Shown here piece by piece: positions 1 through 11,552 of a DNA stretch of 64,000 nt. Made by a program: the position numbers and the translations under genes. The first letter of the stretch is position 1. Each line of letters begins with the position of its first letter. A model generated the notes under the pieces. It saw only the letters and a list, made by a program, of their open reading frames with translations. It did no database searches and was not told where the DNA came from. Source of the stretch: Rostrohypoxylon terebratum (Eukaryota; Ascomycota; Sordariomycetes; Xylariales; Hypoxylaceae); NCBI GenBank assembly GCA_022497145.1, contig MU385899.1, forward strand, positions 62,001 through 126,000, written 5' to 3'.

Positions 1-168
1 TCTAGATTTGCATCGATCCCCCCTCTCCCTCTTCCCCTTTCTCCCACCCTTTTGCTGACCATTTTTTTTCTTTTTCCCCCCTCTCCAATCTGCTTTTTAA
101 CGCCACCAAATCCACCCCCCTAGTTTTTCCCCAGACACCTATCGCTAACCTTCTCCCCCTTTCCACAG
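1..168 (+). other. 3' part of the last intron of the spermidine synthase gene
   Basis: Pyrimidine-rich, non-coding sequence ending in TTCCACAG immediately before the terminal exon. Long C/T tracts at roughly 16-120 fit the polypyrimidine region of a fungal intron. No upstream exon is visible. Confidence 0.7.
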
Positions 169-446
169 CCGAGAACCAATGGCTCCACCTGCCCCTGATC
201 ACGAAGCTGAAGAAGGACTGCCGCGAGGTGTTCCCCGTCGCCGAGTACGCGTACACGACGATCCCCACGTACCCCTCCGGCCAGATCGGCTTCATGGTCT
301 GCTGCAAGGAGGCCGGCCGCGACGTGAAGAAACCCGTTCGCTCCTGGTCCCCCGAGGAAGAGGCGAAGCTGTGCAGGTACTACAACGCGGAGATCCACAA
401 GGCGAGCTTTATCTTGCCTACTTTTGCTGCGCAGGCTTTGCAATAG
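169..446 (+). CDS. SPE3: Spermidine synthase, C-terminal exon (partial)
   Basis: This is the last exon of spermidine synthase, which transfers an aminopropyl group from decarboxylated SAM to putrescine in the cytosol. The exon opens after a pyrimidine-rich acceptor (AG at 167-168) and encodes about 91 residues to a TAG at 444-446. The reading frame contains ENQWLHLPLITKLKKDC, VFPVAEYAYTTIPTYPSGQIG, and near the end RYYNAEIHKASF, blocks strongly conserved at the C-terminus of fungal and animal spermidine synthases. The catalytic core lies upstream, outside the window. The acceptor leaves two bases of a split codon, so the intron is phase 1. Recognition rests on remembered family motifs; I have not aligned it. 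Confidence 0.93.
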
Positions 447-1516
447 GTATTTGTGGGAGGTAATGAAGGATGGGGGGTCGGGGTGAGAGCTAATGAATGC
501 TATGTGAAGGGAAGTTACGGGACGAGTTACGCGTTTGTATTAGACGGGCTATCTATGACGTGGATACGGATAGAGATGGATATGTAGCCAAATTTCAATA
601 TATTGGCTTATAGTTACAGTTCTCCTTTGAAAAGTTACGAGAGGCTACTCTTGTCGCTGATTTCATATAAAATTCCTCTCCTTATTCGTGATGTATTAAG
701 AGTTGGGCTAAAGGATGAGGATCTACCACGGGATAGAGCCAGTAAACGCAGAGGTTGGTCCTTAATAATGTTCTGGGTTATCTTTCTGCTACATTCATTG
801 CTATTGACAAGAGTATGTAGTTTGATATTCACCATTAGGTACCTATTGTGTTTTTTTTTAAAAAAAAAAAAATTGACCGATCCATATTCGTCAACTGCAG
901 TCGCTAACAAGTCAGTTCTAGTATGAGGTCAGTCTGCCAGGATTAATGCAGCTCGGGTTTATACGCACGGCGCGTGGATCAGTCGGTAAGCTGTCGTTAC
1001 TTGATATTTCCCTGTCGAAATCATTGGTGGAGATGACGCCCAATCCGACGGCCGCGATTGTGTCATCAACAATCTCGGAACAGTTGGTAAAGAGAGGCGG
1101 TATAGCCGAGAAACACAGCGAAAGCGCCGTGGGGCTGACCACGGATTTACATCCTTCGTCTTCGTCGGTGTTAGTAGGGACTACGGACGCCACCGTCGTC
1201 ATTACTCAGGTTACACCTCTAGCAGGATTCTTTGTTGACACATCGCCATCCACGTTAATCTCGTGGTATTTTCCGATCTGTGGATTTGATACAAGTAACG
1301 AAGATAACAAGTCACAATTCGGAACAACAGTGAGAATACCAGGTTAACAATAGTTTATATAGGTACCTAATCAATCATACGTGTATTCGAAATCGAGGCG
1401 GTGAAGGTTTGAACCAACGATAACTACCTAATATGCATAGATGGAGAATGTAAAGGGGAGCCTCAGACTTTATGACCTCGAGGCTTGGCCGTGCCAAACA
1501 AGGGGCGATTTTCTAC
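447..1516. other. Intergenic region, no supported gene
   Basis: This stretch lies between the spermidine synthase stop and the 3' end of the CinA-like gene. It holds a T-tract directly followed by an A-tract (about 850-872). Two overlapping open frames occur, 946-1347 on plus (133 codons, true ATG) and 918-1202 on minus (94 codons). Neither shows a motif, signal peptide or splice pattern I recognise, so I do not call a gene. Confidence 0.5.
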
Positions 1517-2068
1517 CTAGGGCTTCTCCTCCTCCTCCTCCTCCCTCAGCACCTTCCGCAACAGCCTCAAAGCCTCCACCACCGTCGCCTCCCGAATGCC
1601 CTGCCGCCCGCCCGTAAACTGAAAAGGGCCCAAGCCGCGGCTCCACCGCTCGCACGCGATACCGATATACACCATACCAACGGGTTTGCCGTCCTGGGAG
1701 TCGGGACCCGCAACGCCCGTCGTGCCAACCCCCCACGTGGTGTCGCGGTCGCCGTACATCGTCGCGCGCCGCGCCCCCGCCGCCATCTGCGCCGCCACGT
1801 CCGCGTTGATCACGCCGTCCCGCGCGATCAGGTCCGCGGATACGCCCAGGAGCTTTGTTTTTAGCGGGGTTGCGTAGGAGACTATGCCACCCCGGAACAC
1901 GGCGCTGGAGCCCGGGACGGAGGTCAGGGCGGTCATTAGGCCTCCGCCTGTGAGGGACTCGCCGACGCCGAGGGTGCTGTTGCTACGCGCGAGCGTGTGG
2001 ATTAGGTCCGAGGCGAGCTCGAAGGGGGTCGAGGTCGAGGGGGTGGGGGGTTCGGTGTTTGAGGCCAT
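1517..2068 (-). CDS. CinA C-terminal-like / PncC-type nicotinamide-nucleotide amidase
   Basis: This single-exon, 183-residue protein matches the stand-alone CinA C-terminal domain. Bacterial PncC members deamidate nicotinamide mononucleotide to nicotinate mononucleotide in NAD salvage; the role of the fungal proteins is less established. Family motifs in order are GVGESLTGGGLMTALTSVPGSS near residues 34-55, FRGGIVSYATPLKTKLLGV, DVAAQMAAGAR, and GTTGVAGPDSQDGKPVGMVYIG around residues 114-136. The serine in GESLTGG and the following invariant glycines are present. Length agrees with single-domain members (about 160-190 aa). The tail ends in a run of glutamates (EEEEEEKP), probably disordered. 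The ATG at 2068 gives an N-terminus rich in Thr/Pro/Ser before the first helix. The leader is packed with TAGGTA repeats. Confidence 0.88.
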   Translation of the reverse strand: MASNTEPPTPSTSTPFELASDLIHTLARSNSTLGVGESLTGGGLMTALTSVPGSSAVFRGGIVSYATPLKTKLLGVSADLIARDGVINADVAAQMAAGARRATMYGDRDTTWGVGTTGVAGPDSQDGKPVGMVYIGIACERWSRGLGPFQFTGGRQGIREATVVEALRLLRKVLREEEEEEKP

Positions 2069-2872
2069 TGTTGGTTAGGTTAGGTAGGTACAAGGTAGGT
2101 AGGTATATAGGTATGTAGGTAGCTTGGGACGGGGTGAAATCTGGGGAGGGAGATGCGGCGTGCTCGACGTGAGATGGGAGGAGCGATTTATCGGTGTGCT
2201 ACTTACCAGGAGGTACCTAATCGTTATGAGAGGGGAGGCGGCGTTTTAGTAAGTGATGATATAAGTGGCGTCACGGGCTGCATCAAGAGCTGAATCACAG
2301 ATAGGATTAGTGAATGCACGTTTCTGTTGGCATCCTTGTGGAAGCAGGCTATGCGAGGCGGGCGTCTGGGATCTTCATTTCCGCGATATTGTGAGGCGAG
2401 CTTTGATCGACGATATTTGGCAAGGCTCTCGTTCTAACGTATGAGAGTATTGGAGACATGAAGTATTGGATTCATGGATGTCGTTCGGTTCTTCTTAATT
2501 TTCTTCATAGCCATAGAGAGCTGGCTCTCACTTGTAGCATGTATCCTTGTGATGCCGCTAGGTAGGGACTTGTATGTCCCTGATTCTCTTTGCTGAAGCC
2601 CCTGACCGTAACCACCTAGTAATCATGTATCAAACATTTCATAAAGCACTTAGCACCTACTTTGTTTGAAAGGGTTATATCTAAATATACAAGTCGTGTT
2701 GTGTGTCGATTATTGTAATGCGTAATGATCTTGGAGTTAAAGGTATGGCTTTTCTGGCAGTCTTCGCAATAACTACGAATTCAGCCAGCATTTTGGGAGT
2801 ATCTAGGTAACCATCCAATTATACATAGTCCATGTATGTGGTAATCATGATAAGGTACATAATGAGTATCAT
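2069..2872. other. Intergenic region with TAGGTA repeats
   Basis: The segment next to the CinA-like start (about 2074-2125) is a degenerate array of GTTAG/TAGGTA/GGTAGGTA units. The rest of the stretch is AT-rich, with stop codons in all frames, and I see no RNA gene or promoter motif I can defend. Confidence 0.5.
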
Positions 2873-4378
2873 CTAACCTCTGACTACTCTTTTGAGTCGA
2901 CTTAATAGACCATTTTTCTCTGGAACTGGCGCCAGCTTTGGCTTTGTACTTTTCAGATAAATGGTCATTGGTTGATTAGCATACCTCTCCCATAATCTCG
3001 GAATCACGAGAGCGCCAGCATGGTCGGTAATACGAATATGGTTGGCTGTAAGAACACGATCGAGAACACCTGGATATATAGCGAGAGAGGCGGGGTCGAA
3101 CCTATATTTCTCGATAACATCTGAATCATCCAAATAATCTAGATCTAGATATTCTTCGTCTCTAGCTATGGAAATGTTAAAACCTAAATCGAGAAGCGCG
3201 ATGATGAACTTCTAAGAAAGCTGTTAGTCGAAAGAAGCCCTTCCGGTGATTTTAAAGAAATACAAGCAAAATTACACTTGCCTTCGTAGTATCAATTGTG
3301 TCCACCGGGAACAAACCCGACGTCCCATCCGGTCGGTATATCTGTGTCCATTTCTCCTCCTGATCTGGAACCGTGGACTTGGGCGTTATGATCTGGTCTG
3401 GATACGGACTTCTGGTCTCTGGGCTTGCTTGTGCATTGTTGTTGTTGTTGTTCTCTAGATCTGCCAGCATCCGTTGCACGGCCCTGGAAAACTGTATTTC
3501 CACGGAATACGTTTCCACTCTGATGATCTCAATGTCTTGGTTCGATACAGCCTCCAAGCTCCTGTCAAGTTCTTCCTCAACTTGCGGGCCGATTTCCTCC
3601 TCAGAGGGATTCTCACTAGTCTTGCTAGATGAATGGTAACGGACTAGAGTAGTCTGGCCGTCTGATGGCTCGGTGGTAGTAGAAGCTCCCCTTGACTCTG
3701 GTCTACCTCTACTGGTGTCTCTATGTGGTGGTAGAAGTGTTGGACGAGACGAATCTATCGAGATTGATCGTCGTCGCTCGTCCCTGTCACCATGTTGTAA
3801 ATTGGCAGTGCTGTTTTCCAAGATATACTTGACTTGGATATTCTGCACACTGTCTATGTTAACAAATACTTCACTTTAACAAATGCATATTCATGTACTT
3901 ACTAGTAGTTATTATGCGCTGTCTCGCTCCGGTCAATGCTCAGGAGCGTCAAGATCGGCGTCAACATTGCAATCTGCTGCTGCAGCGACTGTCTGCAACT
4001 GGTAATTTTATCCTTACTCCGAAAGTACCATTCAAGGCGGAGGCCGAACTGCTCGAGCTTCCTCTCACTGTCTTGGTAACGCCCCATGAGCGGCACCAGA
4101 CTCTTCTGGAGAACGTCGTATATCTTGAAGATTTGGTGGCAGATGTCCATAATACGTTTGATTATGCCACTGATCTCGTCATTGATATGTGGTTGCTTGT
4201 CGAGAACACCTTGGATTGTTTTCATCACCTGCATCGCCGTGTCCACGTCTCTGGCTACACTGCGCACTTCTTCACCCGCGGAACCGATGCCATCTGCGAC
4301 AGCGTAGAGCGCTGTTGTTATTTGGATACCGAGAGAGAACAAACCCGCAATCGCGGATGCCCCTTCAACACCCGCCAT
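2873..4378 (-). CDS. Helo-like N-terminal domain protein of unknown function
   Basis: The three-exon model (4378-3903, 3849-3282, 3211-2873) encodes about 460 residues. The N-terminal 150 residues are helical, beginning AGVEGASAIAGLFSLGIQ, and resemble the fungal N-terminal domain often called helo-like or azaphilone-cluster protein L N-terminal domain, found on many STAND/NLR-type fungal proteins. The middle is low-complexity and charged (Ser, Arg, Glu; a short Asn run). The C-terminus, with VIPRLWERYANQPMTIYLK, resembles the ubiquitin-like module that follows this domain in other fungal proteins. There is no NACHT or NB-ARC ATPase. Intron 1 (3902-3850) has a GTAAGT donor; intron 2 (3281-3212) uses a GC donor (GCAAGT) with a CTAAC branch site. 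The track's upstream TTG is replaced by the first ATG, at 4378. Function unknown; membrane or heterokaryon-recognition roles are only family-level speculation. Confidence 0.72.
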
Positions 4379-5608
4379 AGTCAATTCAAACGAAGTTCAA
4401 TATCTTCGATAAAGAATGGCGATCGCTATTAGAAAATGAAACGATCCTAGAAAATTAATATATTATATCGTAAATACTTGTATTGAACTGTACGCAAGGC
4501 TATGAGGAGATAGAGCCATGCGGCACAGCCCCAGGCGTTTTCTGCATCAATGTTGTTCTGTTTTACGCCAGGTCTGTGGGTTTATGATAGGCCATTAATT
4601 TATAAGGCGTATTTCGCTTCCAATCTACCTGTAAAATCACCTTTGGTTGGCGTATGTGATTTTCTACCTATCAGACTTTAGATGCCGACATATCCGGCCA
4701 ATTGCCAATAGGTCTACGGGATGAGCATTTATTATATGAGATACAAGGCTTCGTAGAAGAGAGCTCCTTTCTCCTCAGCATCGACGTCTCACCCGCAGGC
4801 GAGGTGCTGTTCATCGATACATATACCCCTGAGCTGGGCGAATACTTATATTATGAAAATTATGTAATGAATCTGGAAGGACACCACACTCGGCATCTAT
4901 TTATACGGGCGAAGGCCTCCCTCAAGCTTAACGCCGACAGGTCACAATACGACGCAACCCCAACCCTAACCCTGGTCCTAGTCGTGGTCCCAGACAGGAT
5001 CTCCAGCCCCCATGCTTTGCAGTAGCTTATCCTACCTACCCCTAAGCAGCAAAAGAAAAGGGCGATTTGGAATTAACCCGTGGCCGTTGACATCATACCA
5101 CGTCCGCTCTCAATCCAGCATCTCCCCCGCGCGTCCAGTACCGAGAGGGGGCTTAAAAAAAGAGGCACGGGTGGAATGAAAAAGAAGAAAAGTCCTAGAG
5201 CGAGGCTGCGGCACCGAGTATCCGAATATATGATAGGGGAAAAATACAGGGAGAGCAAAAGAGGCAGCAGCACAAGCACCAAGCAACCTTAGTAACATCG
5301 CGTGCTGTGACCGGCTCGCCAACCGCCGCTGCAAGCTTCTATATATATATATCCCCCCAGCTGACTCACCCATCCGGACCGACGGGCGACGGCGACGTAA
5401 TATAGATTTTAATACACACGGTACGACATCGCAATGAATAGAAGAAGATGCTTGCATACACGCGCGCTTGTTCCCAGCTTAGCCGTTTGTGTACTACTAA
5501 CATACCTACCTATGGTGCATATGCTCGTCTAAGGGGGAGAGAGATGCTTTACATTGTGATAGACGCGGCATTATGTACGCGCGGACGGGCTTTGGGGGAA
5601 AAAAGTAG

Positions 5609-5612
<4 letters not shown>

Positions 5613-5641
<29 letters not shown>
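5613..5641. repeat. (GA)n microsatellite
   Basis: About fourteen uninterrupted AG dinucleotides on plus. It is simple-sequence DNA in the gene-poor region. Confidence 0.95.
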
Positions 5642-5643
<2 letters not shown>

Positions 5644-7415
5644 GTGTCGGGTCATATGATATACGTATCTTACATAGTACATACCTAGTATCTACCTGGC
5701 CTATCCCCCCCTCCCCTCATCATCTCACCCCTCTCACCCAACCCCTGGCTCGGTGCGTTAATCGGTTAGTTTAAATCCTCGAATATAGGATCAAGAGAGA
5801 TGATGTCAAGCGGCACGGCAGATTAGCTGGTGCCTACCTACCCAGATGCAGCTATGCAAGGAGGGAGCTCGAGATCCCGAGCTTGCTTTGCCTGCCCACG
5901 AGCCGTGCCGTGTGGCTCCCCCGGATTATCAGCCCGGCATAAGGCATGGGTTGAAGCTTTCGATGCGTACTAAGCAAGCAAGCAAGCAAGCGAGGCGAAG
6001 TGGGCAGGAGAGAGAGAGAAAATCTGCGGTAGTAAGTTTAGCGTATTAGATCCTACCAGACTTCATTTGCATGAAAGAACCAGGCGCTTCGGCGCTTAAG
6101 TTTATTATCGTTCTAGCTAGCTAGGTGGGTAGTAAGGTATGTGGGATACTTGGTAATATCTGCACGACTTCCTTGCCTTAGGCGTGGCGTGGTAGGGTTT
6201 CTTATATACCTAATTGTAACACGTCTGCGTGTCCAGGTAGAAACTGCTGTGGCGACGCCCACCAAGGTAACGTTCGGATTCCATTGCGGTTTATGGTTGT
6301 GGGGTCTGGTCCGAATAAGGCTGTTGGGTAATACACTAGACAGCTCCCCGACTCGCATCGTAATACCATCTTCGGCTTCAGGCAGGGATTTTAAGGTATA
6401 GAAAGTATTAGAGACTTCGCGTAACATCGCTACTGCTGCTGGGAAAAGAATAGGTAGATGGGTAGATAGGTAGGCGGCTAGATACTCTCACTAACTAGAC
6501 GGAGAGCTCGTGATTTTGGTATCAACGGCTTGAAGATTCATTCATTGGCATTCGACTAAAAGCTGCCCAGTAATAGCCCTCTGCTCCGTTGGTTCCGTTG
6601 GTCACATACGTAGTAGCTGGAGATCAATAGTTTGATAAACGTATGTAATTGGGGGCTCATTGGACAGCCCCACAGAAGCGCCGGGCAGGTTAGATCCGTG
6701 TATTCGCAGCCCACTCGAAGTTCATTCAAGGTTTCCCGCACAGACGTGCGGGAGGGCAGATCACTTGATTGTAACGGCGTTTCGACGATGGGATGCGATT
6801 TTCGCTAGCGCACCATGTTTTCGAATACCTAGCCGGGGGAGATTTAAGAGTCCTATTACGATTCCTATAATCGCTTTTATACACCGAGCAAGATCTGACG
6901 GGCCGATGGTTAACCTACCATCAATCCTGTCTTCACTTTCTTCACAATCCGTGCTACATAATACCTAAGCCATCAGGATGGTCGTATTTGGAGATGACGG
7001 CTGGTATTGCGGAACAATGGCACCATTCGGCATGTCTGGGGGCTACGATGGTAACCTTGCTACAGATGTGGCCAATAGAGACCCAGACAAACTTGTCTTG
7101 TATGCATGCAGTAGTGCAGAAAAAGCAAGGCTCGAGATCCCTCGCGAGTGCGTAAGTCGTAGTGGTGGTTGGCTGTCTTCCGGGGTGAGACGGGGTGAGA
7201 CGGCAGTGACTTTTTTATTCGTTAATCACTTTGTAGGCAGTGTGGTTAGGGGTATCTTAGGTCTTTGGCTAATTTTCGGTGTGAGATGTTAGTATAAGAA
7301 GTCGTATCGTAGTCGTATCGTAGGAATCACCAAGTCGAGTGAGTAAGACAATGATGATCTCAAGTTGGGGATTTTATAGTCGCATCCGATTTCCCGTTGT
7401 AATAAATTGCGATGG

Positions 7416-7439
7416 AATCGAAATCGAAATCGAAATCGG
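7416..7439. repeat. GAAATC hexamer tandem repeat
   Basis: Roughly four copies of a six-base unit (ATCGAA phase), perfect over most of the length. Confidence 0.85.
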
Positions 7440-8044
7440 CAAGCCGAGGTAAAGTCAGATCAGGCAACCAGCGCGGGTCCCCATTGTAAATAGGTACTAA
7501 AGGCAGATCGTGAGCTTTCGAGGCTTACATGCCTCCAAAATCCACTGGATATGATGAACTCCAATTACTACTTATGCCATATGGTCCTATGTATGAGATT
7601 TCGGTAGGACTCGACAACGATCAATAAGTCGGAGACAACCCTACGATTGGGGGGTTGATATTGGGACCATATTTCTTTATAACATGGTTGGGTCGAGGAG
7701 AATCGGAATGTTTGCGCGATTTGCTGCTGCACGTGTAGGTAGATTAGATCCTTCTGATACATAGTATGAAATGTCTCGGCGGCCATGTGTTTATAATTAG
7801 TTCGCGAACCCCTTTTAGTCAGTTGAGGGGCAGGACGTAGTATTTGAAGGCTACCTACCTAGTAGTGGAATGGCTGACGGTATTCGAAGTCGTGCCGAAG
7901 CCGCAACCAGGAAAGACACGGGCAAGGTTCTCTTGATAGTCCATTTGATAACCTCTATGGTCGGTGATAAAGACGTCGATCTCTTTTTAGAAGATTCCCA
8001 CTCGCACTGCGGCAACGCGGATATTAGTGAAGATGTAAGCTTGA

Positions 8045-8111
8045 GTATGCTGTACATGCCGCCATATTATTAGTATATTAAGGGAGGAATAATAGAGTAT
8101 GTACAGCATAC
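8045..8111. repeat. Perfect 13-bp inverted repeat (hairpin candidate)
   Basis: The arm GTATGCTGTACAT at 8045-8057 is exactly complemented by ATGTACAGCATAC at 8099-8111, with a 41-nt spacer that contains further AT-rich partial complementarity (TATTATTAG against AATAATAG). It could be a small hairpin or the remnant of a miniature inverted-repeat element. No target-site duplication is obvious. Confidence 0.7.
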
Positions 8112-9359
8112 ATTGTAGGTAGTACTAGGTTAACCGTTAGGTATGTACATAGTATGAATGAATGTACCTATGTATCGTTAGCTTGTGACTCTGGCGTCTG
8201 GGAATTAATATTCTGAAGTTCTGAACTGACGATTGCTAGGATATCGGCTACGCTAATCCCATGCCCTAAATTAAGGGTGACATGAGCCTCGAAGCTAGAC
8301 TTCATCGGATTGAGAGAAGCACGTTAGTACCCGCTACTCCACCTCTAGCCACGTTTTTTTCCCTTTCTTACATAGTAATATACTACAGTATGCGGGTGTT
8401 GGGCTGCTAGTAGCAGTGTGGTCCAACCTAAAGCTCTCTGGCTCCTCTGGCTCTGGGATTCAACATAATATCCTAGCTCTCCGCGTATGTATGTACATAC
8501 CTGCCTGTGTATACTATGTAGTACATACTACATACCACATACTACATACTACGTCGTAGGGAGTCGGGAGTAGACAATCGGACTAGTTCGGATGAGGAAA
8601 TAAAGCATGTCTGGGGCGTTGGGATTACTGAGTTCGATTGGCAAAGGACTCTATGCCGATTGGTTGTATTCCTGCTGCAGATAGATTGTAAGCATGATTA
8701 GAGCGTAGGGAGGACGCTAAGACTGTTACGCTCTACTACATAGTATGCACACTATTACTAGCCTTTGTCTGAGCCTCTGAGGTGTGTAAGTACCGGGATC
8801 AATCCGCGCTTAGTAGTAGGTACTGCGTAGGAAAAAGGCATGTCAGATCCGTCGAGGGGAGGAACTTAGGAAGCCTTGCCGGTTTGCATGCGAACCTCAG
8901 GAGAAAAGGGGAGATTGGAGATTGGATGAGTCCCGAGTCGGAACTAGGAGGATGAGATAATTGACTACTATGTAAAAGGCCAAGATAAGAAGCCATTCCA
9001 GTATTTCGTAGATGCTGTATGCTGTATGCTGTACAATAAATAGAAGCTCTTTAGGGACTCTTTTATGACCCCTCGTCATCATTAGCGGAAGCCATAAGGT
9101 TGCAGGGTTGCGTGATGGCGGACCGAACATCTGAGGGAGTAACCTTGAGAGGCTGACAGCACATGGCAGACGCACGCTCTCACACATCGAGATTGATGAT
9201 TGATGACACACCAATTGCAGGACAGGCAGGACGAGCTAATGGCAGGCCATGCAGCTTGATGGTGAGTTTGCTGATGTCTGGATCGGACGTGGTGTACACT
9301 GTACAGACTCCAGAGTAGTGTAGTTGGAAGAGGTGTATGGATGACCTTGTCCATCAGCA

Positions 9360-9383
9360 GTACAATACAATACAATACAATAC
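9360..9383. repeat. ACAAT pentamer tandem repeat
   Basis: About five copies of a five-base unit (ACAAT/TACAA phase) ending in ACATAGTA. Confidence 0.9.
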
Positions 9384-9475
9384 ATAGTACTTACATTATA
9401 TGAATACAATACGCTATTACTTACCTAGTATTTAGTATTAGTACAATACCTACTACCTAGTAGGTAATAGTAGGT

Positions 9476-9500
9476 ATGGCATATGCCATATGCCATATGC
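9476..9500. repeat. Palindromic CATATGC tandem repeat
   Basis: Three copies of a seven-base unit containing CATATG. The whole array is nearly self-complementary and could form a cruciform. Confidence 0.85.
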
Positions 9501-9652
9501 AAAGTACTCGCATAAGTTAACTGTTAGCCTTTAGGAACTATGTAGGTACTTGCATAGGTGCTTGCATAGTAGCTACTAGCCCTAGAGGTATTCGTGCATT
9601 CCGAAAACAGCCAACCGGGACGAGTTAGCAGTGGGAATATTAGCGTGTCGGG

Positions 9653-9699
9653 CTGGCGAACCTGGCGAACCTAGCGAACCTAGCGAACCCAGCAAACCC
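9653..9699. repeat. 10-bp tandem repeat (GCGAACCTAG-type)
   Basis: About four to five degenerate copies of a ten-base unit, diverging toward the right end (GCGAACCCA, GCAAACCC). Confidence 0.85.
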
Positions 9700-11462
9700 T
9701 ACGTGCGGCGCCTGTTCCCCTATCCTTGATTGTCCATGCAGACTTGCAGCAATCCTCATCTTGGTGACCTCAAATGGCGTGTTCTTGTGGGATTGTTTTT
9801 TTTTCAGAGCGGAGTCTGCTGAAAAGTTCCAGACGCTAATACCTTAGGTACTGTAGAAGGAAGCAAGTGTCTGAGGTCTCGTCTCACTGTCGCTTAATAC
9901 TATCAATATTCAATACCTAATATTACATCCAATACCGATACATACCTAAGCCTTACTGGCAATAATTGCTTTTTTCATACCGAACGCATGTATGATTGTT
10001 CTTCGTCATCGGTGACGGGGTTTATGAAATAAGATTGACTGTGGGCTGCGGGCTGTGGGCTGTGAGCTGTAGATTGTGTGGACTGTAGTAAAAAGATGTT
10101 TGCTTTGGGAGCTTCCAGGAAGTTTGGAGTTCAAGTTGAATTTTCAAAAGACTTGAGGACATCATAACCTCATGGGCAGGCTTGGCGCAAAGCTAAACGA
10201 ATACTACTACTAATAGGTAGGTACTAATAATACCTATAGTCGCTAATCTAGCTGTCTAGCTGTCTAGCTGTCTGGTCGGATGTCGCTTCTTTGACCTCAT
10301 GACGATTAGCTAAACTTTACCTCAAACTTATCCCATGCCGCCCATGCCTTCCGTTACATGTATCTGGTATGGATCTGAGATAATACTTACTACTATACAT
10401 AGCAGTTTGATATTATTCCATGCACAAATGTCAGTAAGAAGAAGGTTCCAGGGTTTGGACGATGACGGACGACGGACATTGGCCGGCAACGGTATTATGG
10501 TACACACATATTACCGCACATACCCAACACATCGACAGCAGCGTCATGCCGCTAGTTGTAAAAGAGTACGCCGTGCGTCGTAGTCGCGTGGTTTTTTATG
10601 TTTCATTCTGCAAAATACGCAAGATACATACATCCGTACATGTGGGTAAGTACCGGATACTCTAGCTCACAAGCGGAGTTACCCAGCATGTAATCAATCT
10701 ATCCCCTGGAAGGACTCATACACTAGAAAGGACCCCAATCCAATGTTTCGAGTACTTCTCGTCTCCACTCTGCAAGGTACACTCCTATTTGAAACTCCCC
10801 AATGTCCACCTGCTAATTGATGTACAATACTGCGTAGCTTAACCAGCCTGCCCAGCAAGGTTAACTTTAAAGTCCTCGTAGCCCTGGTCTGCCAGTCTGC
10901 CAGTCTGCCTGGCGTAGTTCAGGCAGTGGCAGTTTAGGTCCGGTTGCCCACTGCCCAGTACCTTCTTAATAAATTCTAACTTCTGACATAAACAATTCTG
11001 CCGAACCTATCAATTAATTGCTTTGGAGGTAGTACTTTCAGTCTCCGGTTCCTGGGCCATTTCCAATTTTCCCCTACTCCAGTTCGCTCCAGTTCGCTCC
11101 AGTCCGCTCCAATTCTTCGACACCTTCTCAACTTCGCCTACTCTTAGGCGTACCGTCTCTCGCTCGTTTAAGGGAATCAAGGGAATTCGACCGCCATTAT
11201 CGAGTACGTAGTGCAACAAAGAATACTACCTAATAGTACGTCCTGAGAATCCGGCCAAGAGGAGAGATTTTGACGTTTCACAACTTCGCAGCTGCACCAG
11301 CTTTACTTTACTGCCACCTTTGTACGCAGTATGCTACATTGCTACTACTATTATTACATAGTGTACATAGTAGTAGTACACTGCTAGTGGTGGATGGGCG
11401 AATAGCTGGAGGTAATCCCATGGCTAAGCGGCTTTGGTCTAGGGTTTCTCGATATACAAGCT

Positions 11463-11552
11463 TCTAGCCTTCTTAGCCTTCTTGGCCTTCTAGCCTTCTA
11501 ACCTTCTAACCTTCTAGCTTTCTAGCTTTCTAGCTTTCTAGCTTTCTAGCCC
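11463..11552. repeat. 10-bp CTAGCTTTCT-type minisatellite
   Basis: About nine tandem copies of a CTAGC(T/C)TTCT unit. Left copies vary (TTAGCCTTCT, TTGGCCTTCT, TAACCTTCT); right copies are identical, so homogenisation or expansion ran from the right. It ends at a T-tract. Confidence 0.92.

Noticed and set aside
946..1347. 133-codon plus ORF after spermidine synthase
   Set aside because: Has an ATG, but low-complexity Ser/Thr/Val composition, no recognised domain and an overlapping antisense frame; left as an intergenic note.
4955..4975. CCCTAACCCTGG, telomere-like
   Set aside because: Only about one and a half repeat units; not a telomeric array.
9360..9700. Regularly spaced repeats considered as CRISPR-like
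   Set aside because: Units are directly adjacent with no spacers, and the genome is eukaryotic.
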